Below are positions 17,500-26,547 of a stretch of 64,000 nucleotides of DNA, in pieces (the stretch's first letter is position 1; each line of letters opens with the position of its first letter). The stretch is from NCBI RefSeq assembly GCF_001552135.1, contig NZ_BCQP01000009.1:1-64000 (forward strand), written 5' to 3'. The translations under genes were made by a program, and so were the position numbers. Source of the stretch: Actinomadura chibensis NBRC 106107. Lineage in GTDB: Bacteria > Actinomycetota > Actinomycetes > Streptosporangiales > Streptosporangiaceae. Below the pieces are notes generated by a model. That model searched no databases. It saw only the letters and a program-made list of their open reading frames with translations, and was not told the DNA's origin.

Positions 17500-19086
17500 C
17501 TAGTCGCGGTTGAGGGCGGCCTCCTCCAGGTCCAGCTCGTGCAGGACGCGGGTCAGCACCTCGTCGTCGATGCGGCGCTCGTCCCGCGCCCGCAGGAACA
17601 CCCGCCGCTCGGCGGCCAGCATCTCGCGCCGCAGCCGCCGGTACGTCGCGGTCGGCACCTCCGCGCCCTCCGGGCCCGTCCCGCCGCCGAGCCGCTCCCA
17701 CGCCTTCAGCCGGCGGTGCTCGGCGAGCCAGCGGAGCCGCTCCACGACCTCGGGGTCCAGGTCGTCCTGGTCCTCGGTGAGCTCGTCGAGGCGGTCCAGC
17801 GCGGCCCGCGCCGCCGCGTGCTGCGCGCCCGCCTCCGCGACCGAGTCGGTGTAGCGCTCGCGCTCCCCGCCGACGCCGAGCCTGCGGATCAGCGCGGGGA
17901 ACGTCATGCCCTGGATCAGCAGCGTCCCGAGGACGGTCGTCAGCGTGAAGAACAGGATCAGGTCGCGGCCCGGGAACGGGAGGCCGTCCGAGGTCGTGAA
18001 CGGCACGGCGAAGGCCGCCGCCAGCGACACCACGCCGCGCATCCCCGCCCACGACAGGACGGTCCGGCTCCGCCACCCGACGTGCTCCCCGCGCGGCGGC
18101 AGCCGGGGGAGCTGCGCGGCGGGGAACACCCACACGAACCGCGCCGCGACCGTCACCGCGAAGATCGCGGCGGCCCAGCCGGTCAGCTCCAGGGCGCCGT
18201 GCCCGGACACCCCGTCCAGGACGGGCCGGAGCTGCAGCCCGATCAGCAGGAAGACCACCGACTCCAGGACGAAGACCGTCACCTTCCAGAACGACTGCCC
18301 GACCAGCCGCGTCACCGCGCCCGACTCGCCCGCCCGGTGCCCGAGGTACAGGCCGCTGACGACCACCGCCATCACCCCGGACGCGTGCACGCTCTCGGCG
18401 ACCAGGTAGCCCGCGAACGGCGCCGCGAGCGCGACGCCGTTCTCCATCAGCGGGTCGTCCAGCCGGGTGCGCAGCCAGTGCAGCGGCGGGCCGAGCAGCA
18501 GCCCGACGAAGACGCCGCCGGCGGCCGCGAACAGGAACTCCCCGACGCCGTCGAGGAGGGTGAAGCCCGCGCCGGTCGCCGCCGTCAGCGCGACCCGGAA
18601 CGCCGTGAGCGCCGTCGCGTCGTTGAACAGGCTCTCGCCGACCAGGACGGTCGTCACCCGGCGGGGGAGCCCGAGCCGCTGCGCGACGCTCACCGCGGCG
18701 ACCGCGTCCGGCGGCGCCACCACCGCGCCGAGCACGAACGCCGCCGCGAGCGGCAGCCCGGGGACGAGCCAGTGCGCCGCGAACCCCACCGCGAACGTCG
18801 TGAACAGGACGAGCCCGATCGACATCATCCCGATCGTCCAGCCGTTCTGCCGCAGGTTCGGCAGGGAGCTCTGCCAGGCCGCGAAGAACAGCAGCGGCGG
18901 CAGGAAGACGTACAGCACGAACTCGGGGTGCAGTTCGAACGCCGGGACGCCCGGCACGTACGAGACGGCCAGTCCCGCGACCACGAGGACGAGCGGCGCG
19001 GACAGGCCGGTCCGCCGCGCGCCGCCGGCCACCGCCAGCGCGAAGATCGGAACGGCCAGCAGCCAGAGCGCGTTAGTGGTCCCCAC
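17500..19086 (-). CDS. CPA1-type Na+/H+ (cation/proton) antiporter
   Basis: The 528-residue protein has about twelve membrane segments and the CPA1 transport core: GAVVAPPDAVAAVSVAQRLGL, VGESLFNDATALTAFR (the conserved ND pair) and WAGMRGVVSLAAAFA. A cytoplasmic C-terminal tail of about 120 residues, rich in Asp, Glu and Arg, follows. It should exchange monovalent cations for protons for pH and salt homeostasis. The start is a GTG at 19086. A second antiporter with a related tail (LDRLDEL) lies at 24961. The neighbour upstream on the same strand is an unrelated LysR gene. Confidence 0.9.
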   Translation of the reverse strand: MGTTNALWLLAVPIFALAVAGGARRTGLSAPLVLVVAGLAVSYVPGVPAFELHPEFVLYVFLPPLLFFAAWQSSLPNLRQNGWTIGMMSIGLVLFTTFAVGFAAHWLVPGLPLAAAFVLGAVVAPPDAVAAVSVAQRLGLPRRVTTVLVGESLFNDATALTAFRVALTAATGAGFTLLDGVGEFLFAAAGGVFVGLLLGPPLHWLRTRLDDPLMENGVALAAPFAGYLVAESVHASGVMAVVVSGLYLGHRAGESGAVTRLVGQSFWKVTVFVLESVVFLLIGLQLRPVLDGVSGHGALELTGWAAAIFAVTVAARFVWVFPAAQLPRLPPRGEHVGWRSRTVLSWAGMRGVVSLAAAFAVPFTTSDGLPFPGRDLILFFTLTTVLGTLLIQGMTFPALIRRLGVGGERERYTDSVAEAGAQHAAARAALDRLDELTEDQDDLDPEVVERLRWLAEHRRLKAWERLGGGTGPEGAEVPTATYRRLRREMLAAERRVFLRARDERRIDDEVLTRVLHELDLEEAALNRD

Positions 19087-19115
19087 CGCCAGATGATCGC
19101 ACGGCGCCGCGCCGC

Positions 19116-19988
19116 TCAGTGCGCGTCGCGGGCGGTCTCCTTGGCGAACGCGAGGAAGTCCCGGGCGGCGGGCGGCAGCCTGCGGTGCGGGTGCACGATC
19201 CCGATCATCCGGGTGATCGGCGGCATGAACGACCGGACGGTCACGCCCTCGGTGTCCTCGATCTGGTTGCGGTACCAGAGCAGCGAGCCCATCCCGGCGC
19301 GGACCCAGCCGAGCCACGCGCCGCGCTCGTCGGACTCCACCGCCGCGACCGGGGTCGCGCCGATCCGCCGCAGCATCGCGTCGACCTCGGCGCGGCGGGG
19401 GCTGCCGCGCGCGGGCAGGACGAGGCGCATGCCGTCCAGCGCGGCGGGCGGCACCGGCTCGCGGACCTTCAGCGCGGGCGGCGAGATCAGCACGACCTCC
19501 CGCTGCTCGAACGGGTGCGCCGTCATGTCGCCCGGCACCGGCAGGTCGGCGAGCGCCAGGTCGGCGCGGCCCGCGCGCAGCGCCGCCGCGACCCGGTCGC
19601 GGTCGGCGCAGCGGACCACCCGGACCCGGACGGCGGGCTGGTCGCGCGCGAACCGGGGGATGAGCCGCCCGGTCAGCTCCGGCTCCAGCGACGCGGTGAC
19701 GGCGACGCGCAGCTCGGCGCCCCGCCCGTTGGAGCGGCCGACCGACAGGCCCTCGATCGCGTCGACGGCGTCCAGCGCGACCCGCGCCTGCCGGACCACC
19801 TGCTCGCCGACGTCGGTGAGCGCCACCCCCCGCCCCGACCGTTGGAACAGCTCGACGCCGAGTTCGCGCTCCAGCTCGCGGACGGCCCGCGAGAGCGCGG
19901 GCTGGGCCACGTAGAGAGCCTGGGCCGCCGACGTCATCGTGCCGTGGTCGGCGGTCGCCACGACGTAACGCAGCTGCCGCAGATTCAT
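19116..19988 (-). CDS. LysR family transcriptional regulator
   Basis: The 290-residue protein begins with the LysR winged helix (MNLRQLRYVVATADHGTMTS, recognition helix AQPALSRAVRELERELGV). A periplasmic-binding-protein-like effector domain follows from about residue 90. It ends 30 bases before the antiporter start on the same strand, and its upstream neighbour is the DHA2 exporter, also on the minus strand. Any of these may be targets; the sequence does not decide. Confidence 0.9.
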   Translation of the reverse strand: MNLRQLRYVVATADHGTMTSAAQALYVAQPALSRAVRELERELGVELFQRSGRGVALTDVGEQVVRQARVALDAVDAIEGLSVGRSNGRGAELRVAVTASLEPELTGRLIPRFARDQPAVRVRVVRCADRDRVAAALRAGRADLALADLPVPGDMTAHPFEQREVVLISPPALKVREPVPPAALDGMRLVLPARGSPRRAEVDAMLRRIGATPVAAVESDERGAWLGWVRAGMGSLLWYRNQIEDTEGVTVRSFMPPITRMIGIVHPHRRLPPAARDFLAFAKETARDAH

Positions 19989-20071
19989 GCATCGACCGTA
20001 TGACAACGAACCGATCCGGTCCTGGACATAGCCGGAAACGGACCGGGTCCGGCCGCCGTTCGCGCTGGTGA

Positions 20072-21655
20072 TCAAGCCAGCGGGCGCGCGGCCGGGCCGT
20101 CCGGCGCCCCGTCGGCCGCTCCGCTCGCGGGGGCGGTCCGGGGCTCCGGCTGGAGCGGCGGGGCGCCGACGGCGCAGTGGCTCCGGCCCTCCGGCTCGAC
20201 GGCCGCGCCGGACGGGGCGCGCAGCGCGTCGTCCCCCACCGTGAGGAAGCTGAGCACCGCCCCGGCGGCGAGCATCGCCGCGCACACCGACATCGCGATC
20301 GTGAACCCGTGCGAGAACTTCCCGGGGTCGGCGTAGGCGTCGCCGGTCAGCCCGGCGAGCGGCGGGACCGCCGCCACCGTCAGCAGCCCGGCGGCCCGCG
20401 CGACCGCGTTGTTGACGCCGCTCGCGACGCCCGCGTGCCGGACGTCGGCGGTGGCGAGCACGGTCGCGGTGAGCGGCGCGACCGTCGCGGACAGGCCGAG
20501 GCCGAACACGACGACGGCGGGCACCACGTCCCGGACGTAGGACGCGCCCTCCCCGATCCGCGCGACCAGCAGCGTCCCGACCGCCGCGACGACGAGGCCG
20601 ACCGTCATCGGCAGCCGCGGGCCGATCTTCTGCGCGAGCGCGCCCGCCCGCGCGGACAGCAGCAGCATCAGCACGGTGACCGGCAGCAGCGCCGTCCCGG
20701 CGGCGATCGGCGAGAAGCCGGCGACGACCTGGAGGTTCAGGACCAGCAGGAAGAACATCACGCCCATCCCGCCGTACATGACGAACGTGACGACGTTCAC
20801 GGCGGAGAACTGGCGGGAGGCGAACACGTCCAGCGGCAGCATCGGCTGCGGCGCCGCCCGCCCGCCGCGCGCCCCCGGCAGCGGACGGCCCCGTCCCCGG
20901 AGCCGCTCGACCGCGACGAACGCGACGGCCGCCGCGATCCCCGCCGCCGCGGCGGCGGCGATCACCACGGTCGCCGTCCGGTCGCCCGGCGCCTCGGTGA
21001 GCGCGTACGTCGTCCCGGCGAGGGCCAGCGCGGCGAGCGCCGCGCCGAGCACGTCGAAGCGGCCGTGGGCGTCCGGGTCGACGCTCTCCGGGACGTGCCG
21101 CGCCGCGACCAGCACCACCACGGCGGCCAGCGGCACGTTCAGCAGGAACACCCACCGCCAGCCCGCCGCCTCGACGAGCCACCCGCCCGCGAACGGCCCG
21201 ACCGCCCCGGCGACGCCGCCGAACCCCGACCAGGCCCCGACCGCGCGCGGCCGGTCCTGCGCCGCGAACGACGACTGGATGATCGCCAGCGAACCGGGGG
21301 TGAGCAGCGCGCCGCCCGCGCCCTGCAGCGCCCGCGCCGCGACGAGCATCTCGATGTTCTGCGCCATCCCGCACAGCACGGACGCGACCGCGAACCACAC
21401 GACGCCGACGAGGAAGATCCGGCGGCGGCCGAACCGGTCGCCGAGGGACCCGCCGAGCAGGATGAAACCGGCGAGCGTCAGCGTGTAGGCGTTGACCGTC
21501 CACTGCAGGCCCGCCATGTCGGCGTCCAGGTCGCGCGCCAGCCTCGGCAGCGCCACGTTCACGACCGTCGCGTCGAGCATCGCCACGCTCGACCCGAGCA
21601 CCGTCGCCAGCAGGACCCAGCGGCCCGGCCCGGTGCCCAGCCGGACGTCCGGCAT
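20072..21655 (-). CDS. DHA2-type MFS drug/proton exporter (14 membrane segments)
   Basis: The 527-residue transporter has the motif A loop LGGSLGDRFGRRRIFL after segment 2, motif C-like GPFAGGWLVEAAGWRW in segment 5, and a 14-segment pattern. This places it among DHA2 exporters (EmrB/QacA group) that expel hydrophobic compounds against protons. Its C-terminal tail is Ala/Pro/Gly-rich. The ATG shares one base with the stop of the upstream UBP zinc-finger gene (TGATG), indicating coupled translation. A LysR gene follows 83 bases downstream. Confidence 0.9.
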   Translation of the reverse strand: MPDVRLGTGPGRWVLLATVLGSSVAMLDATVVNVALPRLARDLDADMAGLQWTVNAYTLTLAGFILLGGSLGDRFGRRRIFLVGVVWFAVASVLCGMAQNIEMLVAARALQGAGGALLTPGSLAIIQSSFAAQDRPRAVGAWSGFGGVAGAVGPFAGGWLVEAAGWRWVFLLNVPLAAVVVLVAARHVPESVDPDAHGRFDVLGAALAALALAGTTYALTEAPGDRTATVVIAAAAAAGIAAAVAFVAVERLRGRGRPLPGARGGRAAPQPMLPLDVFASRQFSAVNVVTFVMYGGMGVMFFLLVLNLQVVAGFSPIAAGTALLPVTVLMLLLSARAGALAQKIGPRLPMTVGLVVAAVGTLLVARIGEGASYVRDVVPAVVVFGLGLSATVAPLTATVLATADVRHAGVASGVNNAVARAAGLLTVAAVPPLAGLTGDAYADPGKFSHGFTIAMSVCAAMLAAGAVLSFLTVGDDALRAPSGAAVEPEGRSHCAVGAPPLQPEPRTAPASGAADGAPDGPAARPLA

Positions 21656-21918
21656 CAGACGATCAGTTCATCGACGAAGCACCAGCGCCAGTCCTCGCCC
21701 GGCTCGAACGACCGGACGATCGGGTGCCCCTCCTTCGCGAAGTGCGCGGTCGCGTGCTTCATCGGGGAGGAGTCGCAGCAGCCCACGTGCCCGCAGCCGA
21801 GGCAGAGGCGCAGGTGGACCCACCGGGTGCCCTCCGCCAGGCACTCCTCGCAGCCCTGCGGGGTGTTCGGCGACGGATCGTCCGCCGGAAGGGTCAGCAC
21901 GTGCTCGCAAGTGGCCAT
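21655..21918 (-). CDS. UBP-type zinc finger protein
   Basis: The 87-residue protein is a single ZnF-UBP domain, the fold that binds the ubiquitin C-terminus in eukaryotes. The zinc ligands are visible: CEH near the start, CEEC, LCLGCGHVGCCD, and the histidines KHATAHF and GHPIV, then W-R-W-C. Small stand-alone copies are common in actinobacteria, where their role is not established. It is translationally coupled to a DHA2 exporter, which might suggest a shared stress role. Confidence 0.85.
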   Translation of the reverse strand: MATCEHVLTLPADDPSPNTPQGCEECLAEGTRWVHLRLCLGCGHVGCCDSSPMKHATAHFAKEGHPIVRSFEPGEDWRWCFVDELIV

Positions 21919-21950
21919 GCCTGCATCGTGCCACGCCGCCGGTCACCGGA

Positions 21951-22997
21951 TCACCAATGATCGGGACTGAACGGCTCGTCCTCGGGCCGGGCCGACTCCG
22001 ACAGGAGCCGCAGGTCCGACTCGACCATCATCGTGACCAGCTCCTCGAAGGTCACCGCGGGCTCCCACCCGAGCTGCTCGCGGGCCTTCTTCGGGTCGGC
22101 GCACAGCAGGTCGACCTCGGCGGGACGGGTGTACTTGGCGTCCAGGACGACGTGGTCCTCCCAGTCGAGCCCGGCGGTGCGGAACGCGAACTCGACCAGC
22201 TCGCGCACGGACTGGGTCTGGCCCGTCCCGATGACGAAGTCCTCGGGGGAGTCCTGCGCGAGCATCAGCCGCATCGCGCGGGCGTAGTCGCCCGCGTAGC
22301 CCCAGTCGCGGCGGGCGTCGAGGTTGCCGAGCCGCAGCTCGGTCGCGAGGCCCAGCTTGATGCGGGCCGCGCCGAGCGACACCTTGCGGGTCACGAACTC
22401 CGCGCCCCGGCGCGGCGACTCGTGGTTGAACAGGATCCCGCTGACCGCGAACATCCCGTACGACTCGCGGTAGTTCTGCGTGATGTAGTGCCCGTAGCTC
22501 TTCGCCACCCCGTACGGGCTGCGCGGATGGAACGGCGTCTTCTCGTTCTGCGGCGTCTCCCGGACCATCCCGAACATCTCCGAGGACGACGCCTGGTAGA
22601 AGCGGATCTGCCCGCCGCCCGGCGTCCGGGACGGGCTGATGCCCGACACGACCCGGATGGCCTCCAGCGTCCGCAGCACGCCCATGCCGGTGACCTCGGC
22701 GGTCAGCTCGGCCTGCTGCCACGACATCGGCACGTAGGAGATGGCGCCGAGGTTGTAGACCTCGTCGGGCTGGACCCGCTCCACCGCCGAGATCAGGCTG
22801 CCCTGGTCGAGGAGGTCACCGGTGGTGATGTGGACGTCGCCGATGTGCTTGCGCAACCGCGACACGTGGGGGTTCGCCTGCCCCCGCACCAGGCCCCAGA
22901 CCTCGTACCCAAGCGCAAGCAGATGCTCGGCCAGATACGAGCCGTCCTGTCCGGTGATGCCGGTGATGAGTGCTCGCCTGGACAGCGGATCCTCCAT
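21951..22997 (-). CDS. gmd: GDP-mannose 4,6-dehydratase
   Basis: The 348-residue short-chain-dehydratase converts GDP-mannose to GDP-4-keto-6-deoxymannose, the precursor of deoxyhexoses such as fucose or rhamnose. It shows the NADP-binding TGITGQDGSYLAEHLL, the catalytic SSSEMFG (Ser/Glu) and YGVAKSYGHYITQNYRE (Tyr-xxx-Lys). GILFNHESPRRGAEFVTRK is characteristic of GMD. No fucose synthase, reductase or glycosyltransferase lies next to it, so the pathway partner is elsewhere. A 10-base direct repeat (23001-23020) occupies the place of the ribosome binding site. Confidence 0.93.
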   Translation of the reverse strand: MEDPLSRRALITGITGQDGSYLAEHLLALGYEVWGLVRGQANPHVSRLRKHIGDVHITTGDLLDQGSLISAVERVQPDEVYNLGAISYVPMSWQQAELTAEVTGMGVLRTLEAIRVVSGISPSRTPGGGQIRFYQASSSEMFGMVRETPQNEKTPFHPRSPYGVAKSYGHYITQNYRESYGMFAVSGILFNHESPRRGAEFVTRKVSLGAARIKLGLATELRLGNLDARRDWGYAGDYARAMRLMLAQDSPEDFVIGTGQTQSVRELVEFAFRTAGLDWEDHVVLDAKYTRPAEVDLLCADPKKAREQLGWEPAVTFEELVTMMVESDLRLLSESARPEDEPFSPDHW

Positions 22998-23000
22998 GGC

Positions 23001-23020
23001 TGACTTGGGCTGACTTGGGC
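23001..23020. repeat. Two copies of TGACTTGGGC just before the gmd start
   Basis: Two exact tandem 10-base copies begin four bases upstream of the gmd ATG (22997-22995 on the minus strand). They leave no clear Shine-Dalgarno. Slippage or a regulatory role are both possible. Confidence 0.7.
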
Positions 23021-23170
23021 CGACCGGGTCCGGCGCGGGGAGGGGCCCGCGCCGAGCGTGACATATGAGGTTAGCGACCGCGGCGGGAGGCTGACGAGGG
23101 AGGGCCGGGTTTGAACCGAATGCGTTTCTGTTCGCTCGGAGGCTCCGCGATGTGCCACGGTGAGGGCATC

Positions 23171-24016
23171 ATGAGCTCTCCGGGGACGCCGCCGCTGCGG
23201 CTGAACGGCCGCGCCGTCGGCCCGCACGCGATCATGGCCGTGGTGAACCGCACGCCCGACTCGTTCTTCGACAAGGGCGCCACCTACGCCTTCGGCGCCG
23301 CGCTCGACGCCGTCGACCGCGCGGTGGCGGACGGCGCCGACATCGTCGACATCGGCGGCGTCAAGGCCGGGCCCGGCGAGGACGTCGGCGTCGCCGAGGA
23401 GCTGCGCCGCGTCGTCGGGCTCGTCGCCGCCGTCCGTGACCGGCACCCCGGCCTCGTCATCAGCGTCGACACCTGGCGCGCCGAGGTCGGCGAGGCCGTC
23501 GCGGACGCGGGCGCCGACCTGCTGAACGACACCTGGGGCGGCCCCGACCCGCGGCTCGCCGAGGTCGCCGCGGCGCGCGGCGTCGGCCTCGTCTGCGCGC
23601 ACGCGGGCGCGCTCGCGCCCCGGACCCGCCCGCACCGGATCGGCTACGACGACGTCGTCGCGGACGTCCTCGCCCACGTGACGGCGGAGGCGGAGCGCGC
23701 CGTGGCGCTCGGCGTGCGGCGCGACGCGATCCTCATCGACCCCGCGCACGACTTCGGCAAGAACACCCGCCAGTCCCTGGAGATCTGCCGCCGGCTCGGC
23801 GAGCTGACCGCCACCGGGTGGCCGGTACTGGTCGCGGTGTCCAACAAGGACTTCATCGGGGAGACGCTCGGCCGCCCGGTCGACAAGCGCGGCGTCGGGA
23901 CGATGGCCGTCCTCGGCGTCTCGGCGCTGCTCGGGGCGCGGGTGTTCCGCGTCCACGACGTCGCCGCCGCGCGCCGCGCCCTGGACGCCGTGGCCGAGCT
24001 CACCGGGCGGGGCTAG
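23171..24016 (+). CDS. folP2: Dihydropteroate synthase family protein, FolP2-like
   Basis: The 281-residue TIM barrel has the dihydropteroate synthase signature (MAVVNRTPDSFFDKG), DIVDIGGVKAGPG, LLNDTWGG, IDPAHDFGKNTRQSLE and VSNKDFIGETLG. The form resembles the actinobacterial second copy, FolP2, which in mycobacteria did not replace true dihydropteroate synthase activity; that is family knowledge, not shown here. No other folate genes are nearby. I start at ATG 23171, with GGTGAGG upstream; ATGs at 23150 and 23111 are also in frame. Confidence 0.85.
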   Translation: MSSPGTPPLRLNGRAVGPHAIMAVVNRTPDSFFDKGATYAFGAALDAVDRAVADGADIVDIGGVKAGPGEDVGVAEELRRVVGLVAAVRDRHPGLVISVDTWRAEVGEAVADAGADLLNDTWGGPDPRLAEVAAARGVGLVCAHAGALAPRTRPHRIGYDDVVADVLAHVTAEAERAVALGVRRDAILIDPAHDFGKNTRQSLEICRRLGELTATGWPVLVAVSNKDFIGETLGRPVDKRGVGTMAVLGVSALLGARVFRVHDVAAARRALDAVAELTGRG

Positions 24017-24023
24017 GACGGGC

Positions 24024-24575
24024 TCAGAGCGCACGCTGGCGGGCGCGGTACGCGGCGACGTGCATGCGGTTGCCGCAGGTGCGGCTGTCGCAGTAGCGGC
24101 GGCAGCGGTTGCGCGACAGGTCGACGAGGACCCGCGCGCAGTCGGGCGCCTCGCAGGTGCGCAGCCGGTCGAGTTCGCCCGCCGCGACGACGTAGGCGAG
24201 CGCCATCCCGCAGTCGGCGGCGAGGTGCTCGCCGACCGGCGCGCCCGGCGCGAAGAAGTGGACGTGCCAGTCGTAGTCGTCGTGGTCGGTCAGGTGCGGG
24301 GTGGCGCGGACCTCGCCGACGATCTCGTTGATCCGCGCGACGGCGGCCGGGACGTCGCCCGCGCGGAACACCGCGTGGAACCGCTCGCGCAGCTGCAGCA
24401 CCCGCGCGAGGTCGGCCTCGGTCAGCTCGCCGACGTCGCTGAAGTCGTGGCGCTCGACGAACGCGCGCAGCCCGGGCAGCCCGCCGAGCTCCTCGGCGCC
24501 GGACGCCGCCGCGCCGGTGTTGATCAGATCGACGACGACGGCGAGCGCGTGCTCGGTGTCATGAGTGAAGATCAT
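24024..24575 (-). CDS. CGNR zinc-finger / ABATE-domain regulator
   Basis: The 183-residue protein has an N-terminal ABATE domain (about 1-130) that probably senses a small molecule. It ends in a CGNR zinc finger with Cys pairs C-x4-C (CEAPDC) and C-x4-C (CDSRTC) followed by GNR, for DNA binding. The family is thought to act as stress-linked transcription factors. The stop lies eight bases from the end of the convergent folP2-like gene, and the start faces the second antiporter across 385 bases. Confidence 0.88.
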   Translation of the reverse strand: MIFTHDTEHALAVVVDLINTGAAASGAEELGGLPGLRAFVERHDFSDVGELTEADLARVLQLRERFHAVFRAGDVPAAVARINEIVGEVRATPHLTDHDDYDWHVHFFAPGAPVGEHLAADCGMALAYVVAAGELDRLRTCEAPDCARVLVDLSRNRCRRYCDSRTCGNRMHVAAYRARQRAL

Positions 24576-24960
24576 GACGCCCTACCTTTCTGGGGGGCGG
24601 CCCCCCGTCCCCCGGACGGTCGGCGCCATGATCCTCGCTCCGGTGCGGTCATGAGGACTCCCAGTCTCGGGGCCGGCGCGGTTCCGGCGCGCGGGGTCGC
24701 TTCCCGCGCGGGAACCCGGGCGGTTCCGGGACGCGGGCTGCCCCGCGGGGGACCCGGGGCGGTCGTGTGCCCGGCGCCGTCGCCGGGGCCGGAACGCGGC
24801 CCGTGGCCCCGAGCATATGACGAGAAGGGGGCGCGGCCACGTCCACCCGCCGGAAACGCGGGCCCGGCGCAGCGCCGCGTACCTGCGGGAACGTTCCACG
24901 CCGGGTGCGGCCGCGGGAACGCCGCGCGTACCGCGCCCCTTTCCGGACAGGTAGACCTCC
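24576..24960. other. 385-base intergenic region between CGNR and antiporter genes
   Basis: No gene seen. A GC hairpin (GGGGGG / CCCCCC) lies near 24592-24607, and the perfect palindrome GGAACGTTCC is at 24888-24897, about 63 bases before the antiporter GTG. The latter may be a regulator site for either divergent gene. Confidence 0.5.
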
Positions 24961-26535
24961 GTGGCGCACGACCGGCTCTTCACCGTCTTCCTGGCCGTCG
25001 CGGTCGTGGTGCTGCTCGCCCGCGCGCTGGCGGGGCGGCTGCGGACGCCCGACGCGATCCTGCTCGTCGTGCTCGGCGTCGCCGCCGGGTTCGTGCCCGC
25101 GCTGCCCGCGGTCGTCGTCCCGCCCGACGTGGTGCTGCTCGGGTTCCTGCCGCCGCTGCTCTACCACGCCGCGTTCTTCAGCGCCCCGCGCGAGACCCGC
25201 GCCGACGCGGCGCCCATCGTCGCGCTGGCGTTCGGGCTCACCACCGTCACGACCGTCGCGGTGGCCGCGACCGCGCACGCCCTGCTCCCGGACGTCTCCT
25301 GGCCCGTCGCGCTGGCGTTCGGCGCGGCCGTGTCGCCGACCGACCCGGTCGCCGCGACCGCCGTGCTGCAGCGGCTCGGCGCCCCGCCCCGGATGGTCAC
25401 GATCCTGGAGGGGGAGAGCCTGATCAACGACGGCGCGGCGCTGACGATCTTCGGGCTGGCGGTGGAGGCGATCGGCACCGACTTCACCGTCGCGCACGGG
25501 GCGGGGCGGGTCGCGCAGATCGTCCTCGGCGGGGTGGCGTACGGGCTCGTCCTCGGGATCGTCGTCCGCCGGGTGCGGCGCTGGATCACCGACCCGGTCA
25601 GCCAGATCATCGTGTCGCTCGTGACGCCGTACCTCGCGTTCGTCCCGGCGGACCGGTTCGGCGCGTCCGGGGTGCTCGCCACCGTCGTCGCCGGGTTCTC
25701 GATCGGGACGCACGGCGAGGGGTTCCTGCAGCCCGCGTCCCGGCTGGTGGGCGCGACGTTCTGGCGGATCCTGACGTTCCTGCTGGAGTCGGCGCTGTTC
25801 GTGCTGCTCGGGCTGGAGATCCGGCAGATCGTCCGCGAGCCGGGCGGGGAGACGTGGGGGAAGGTCGCGGTCGTCGCGGTCGCGGTGTCGGCCGTCGTGA
25901 TCGGCGTCCGGCTGCTGTGGGAGCTCGGCAACGGCCCGCTCGCCCGCGCGGTCCCCGGCGGGCGCCGCAGCCAGTCCGGGCTCGGCTGGCGGCAGCGGCT
26001 CGTGATCGGGCTCGGCGGCATGCGCGGCGCTATCACCCTCGCCATCGCCCTGTCGCTGCCCGACACGGTCGGGGACGAGCGCGGCACGCTGGTCGTCCTC
26101 GCCGCGCTCGTCGTCCTCGTGACGCTGCTCGGCCAGGCGCCGGTGCTGCCCGTCCTGCTGCGCCGCCTCGGCCTCGCCGAGCCGGCCCGCCGCCGCGCCG
26201 AGGCGATGCTCGCCCGCAAGGCCGGGCTGCAGGCCGCGCTCGCCCGGCTGGACGAGCTGGCCGAGGACGAGGACGTCGACGAGCAGACCGCCGAGGCGTT
26301 CCGGCAGATGCTCGAACTGCGGCTGGAACGCGTCCGGTACCTCCTCGACCGCAAGGAGGCCGACCGCGACCGGCCCGCGCCGAACAGCCGCCGCGTCCGC
26401 ACCGAGCTGGTCAGGGCGCAGCGCGCGAAGCTGCGGACGCTCTACCGCAAGGGCAGGATCGGCGCCGAGACGTACCGGGAGATCGTCCGCGAGCTCGACT
26501 TCGAGGACCCGGTGGCGATCAAGGGGCAGCGCTGA
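24961..26535 (+). CDS. CPA1-type Na+/H+ antiporter (second copy)
   Basis: The 524-residue antiporter has about twelve membrane segments. The transport core is clear: FGAAVSPTDPVAATAVLQRLGA, LEGESLINDGAALTIFG (ND pair) and LGGMRGAITLAIALS. A 130-residue charged cytoplasmic tail (ARLDELAEDEDVDEQ) shares a short segment with the antiporter at 17500. The first part is close to the SPTDP type, while the other copy has APPDA, so ion choice or kinetics may differ. It starts at GTG 24961 with an AGGTAG-like site upstream. It converges with the hypothetical gene at 26548. Confidence 0.9.
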   Translation: MAHDRLFTVFLAVAVVVLLARALAGRLRTPDAILLVVLGVAAGFVPALPAVVVPPDVVLLGFLPPLLYHAAFFSAPRETRADAAPIVALAFGLTTVTTVAVAATAHALLPDVSWPVALAFGAAVSPTDPVAATAVLQRLGAPPRMVTILEGESLINDGAALTIFGLAVEAIGTDFTVAHGAGRVAQIVLGGVAYGLVLGIVVRRVRRWITDPVSQIIVSLVTPYLAFVPADRFGASGVLATVVAGFSIGTHGEGFLQPASRLVGATFWRILTFLLESALFVLLGLEIRQIVREPGGETWGKVAVVAVAVSAVVIGVRLLWELGNGPLARAVPGGRRSQSGLGWRQRLVIGLGGMRGAITLAIALSLPDTVGDERGTLVVLAALVVLVTLLGQAPVLPVLLRRLGLAEPARRRAEAMLARKAGLQAALARLDELAEDEDVDEQTAEAFRQMLELRLERVRYLLDRKEADRDRPAPNSRRVRTELVRAQRAKLRTLYRKGRIGAETYREIVRELDFEDPVAIKGQR

Positions 26536-26547
26536 CGCCCGGCCGGG

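Noticed and set aside
17500..19992. An 830-residue minus-strand frame joining the LysR region to the antiporter
   Set aside because: The frame is open by GC bias; the LysR protein is in another frame with its own start and stop (19116-19988), and the antiporter has a clear GTG at 19086.
24652..24960. Open frame running into the antiporter from upstream
   Set aside because: Low-complexity Gly/Pro/Arg translation in a frame different from the antiporter; better read as an untranslated region.
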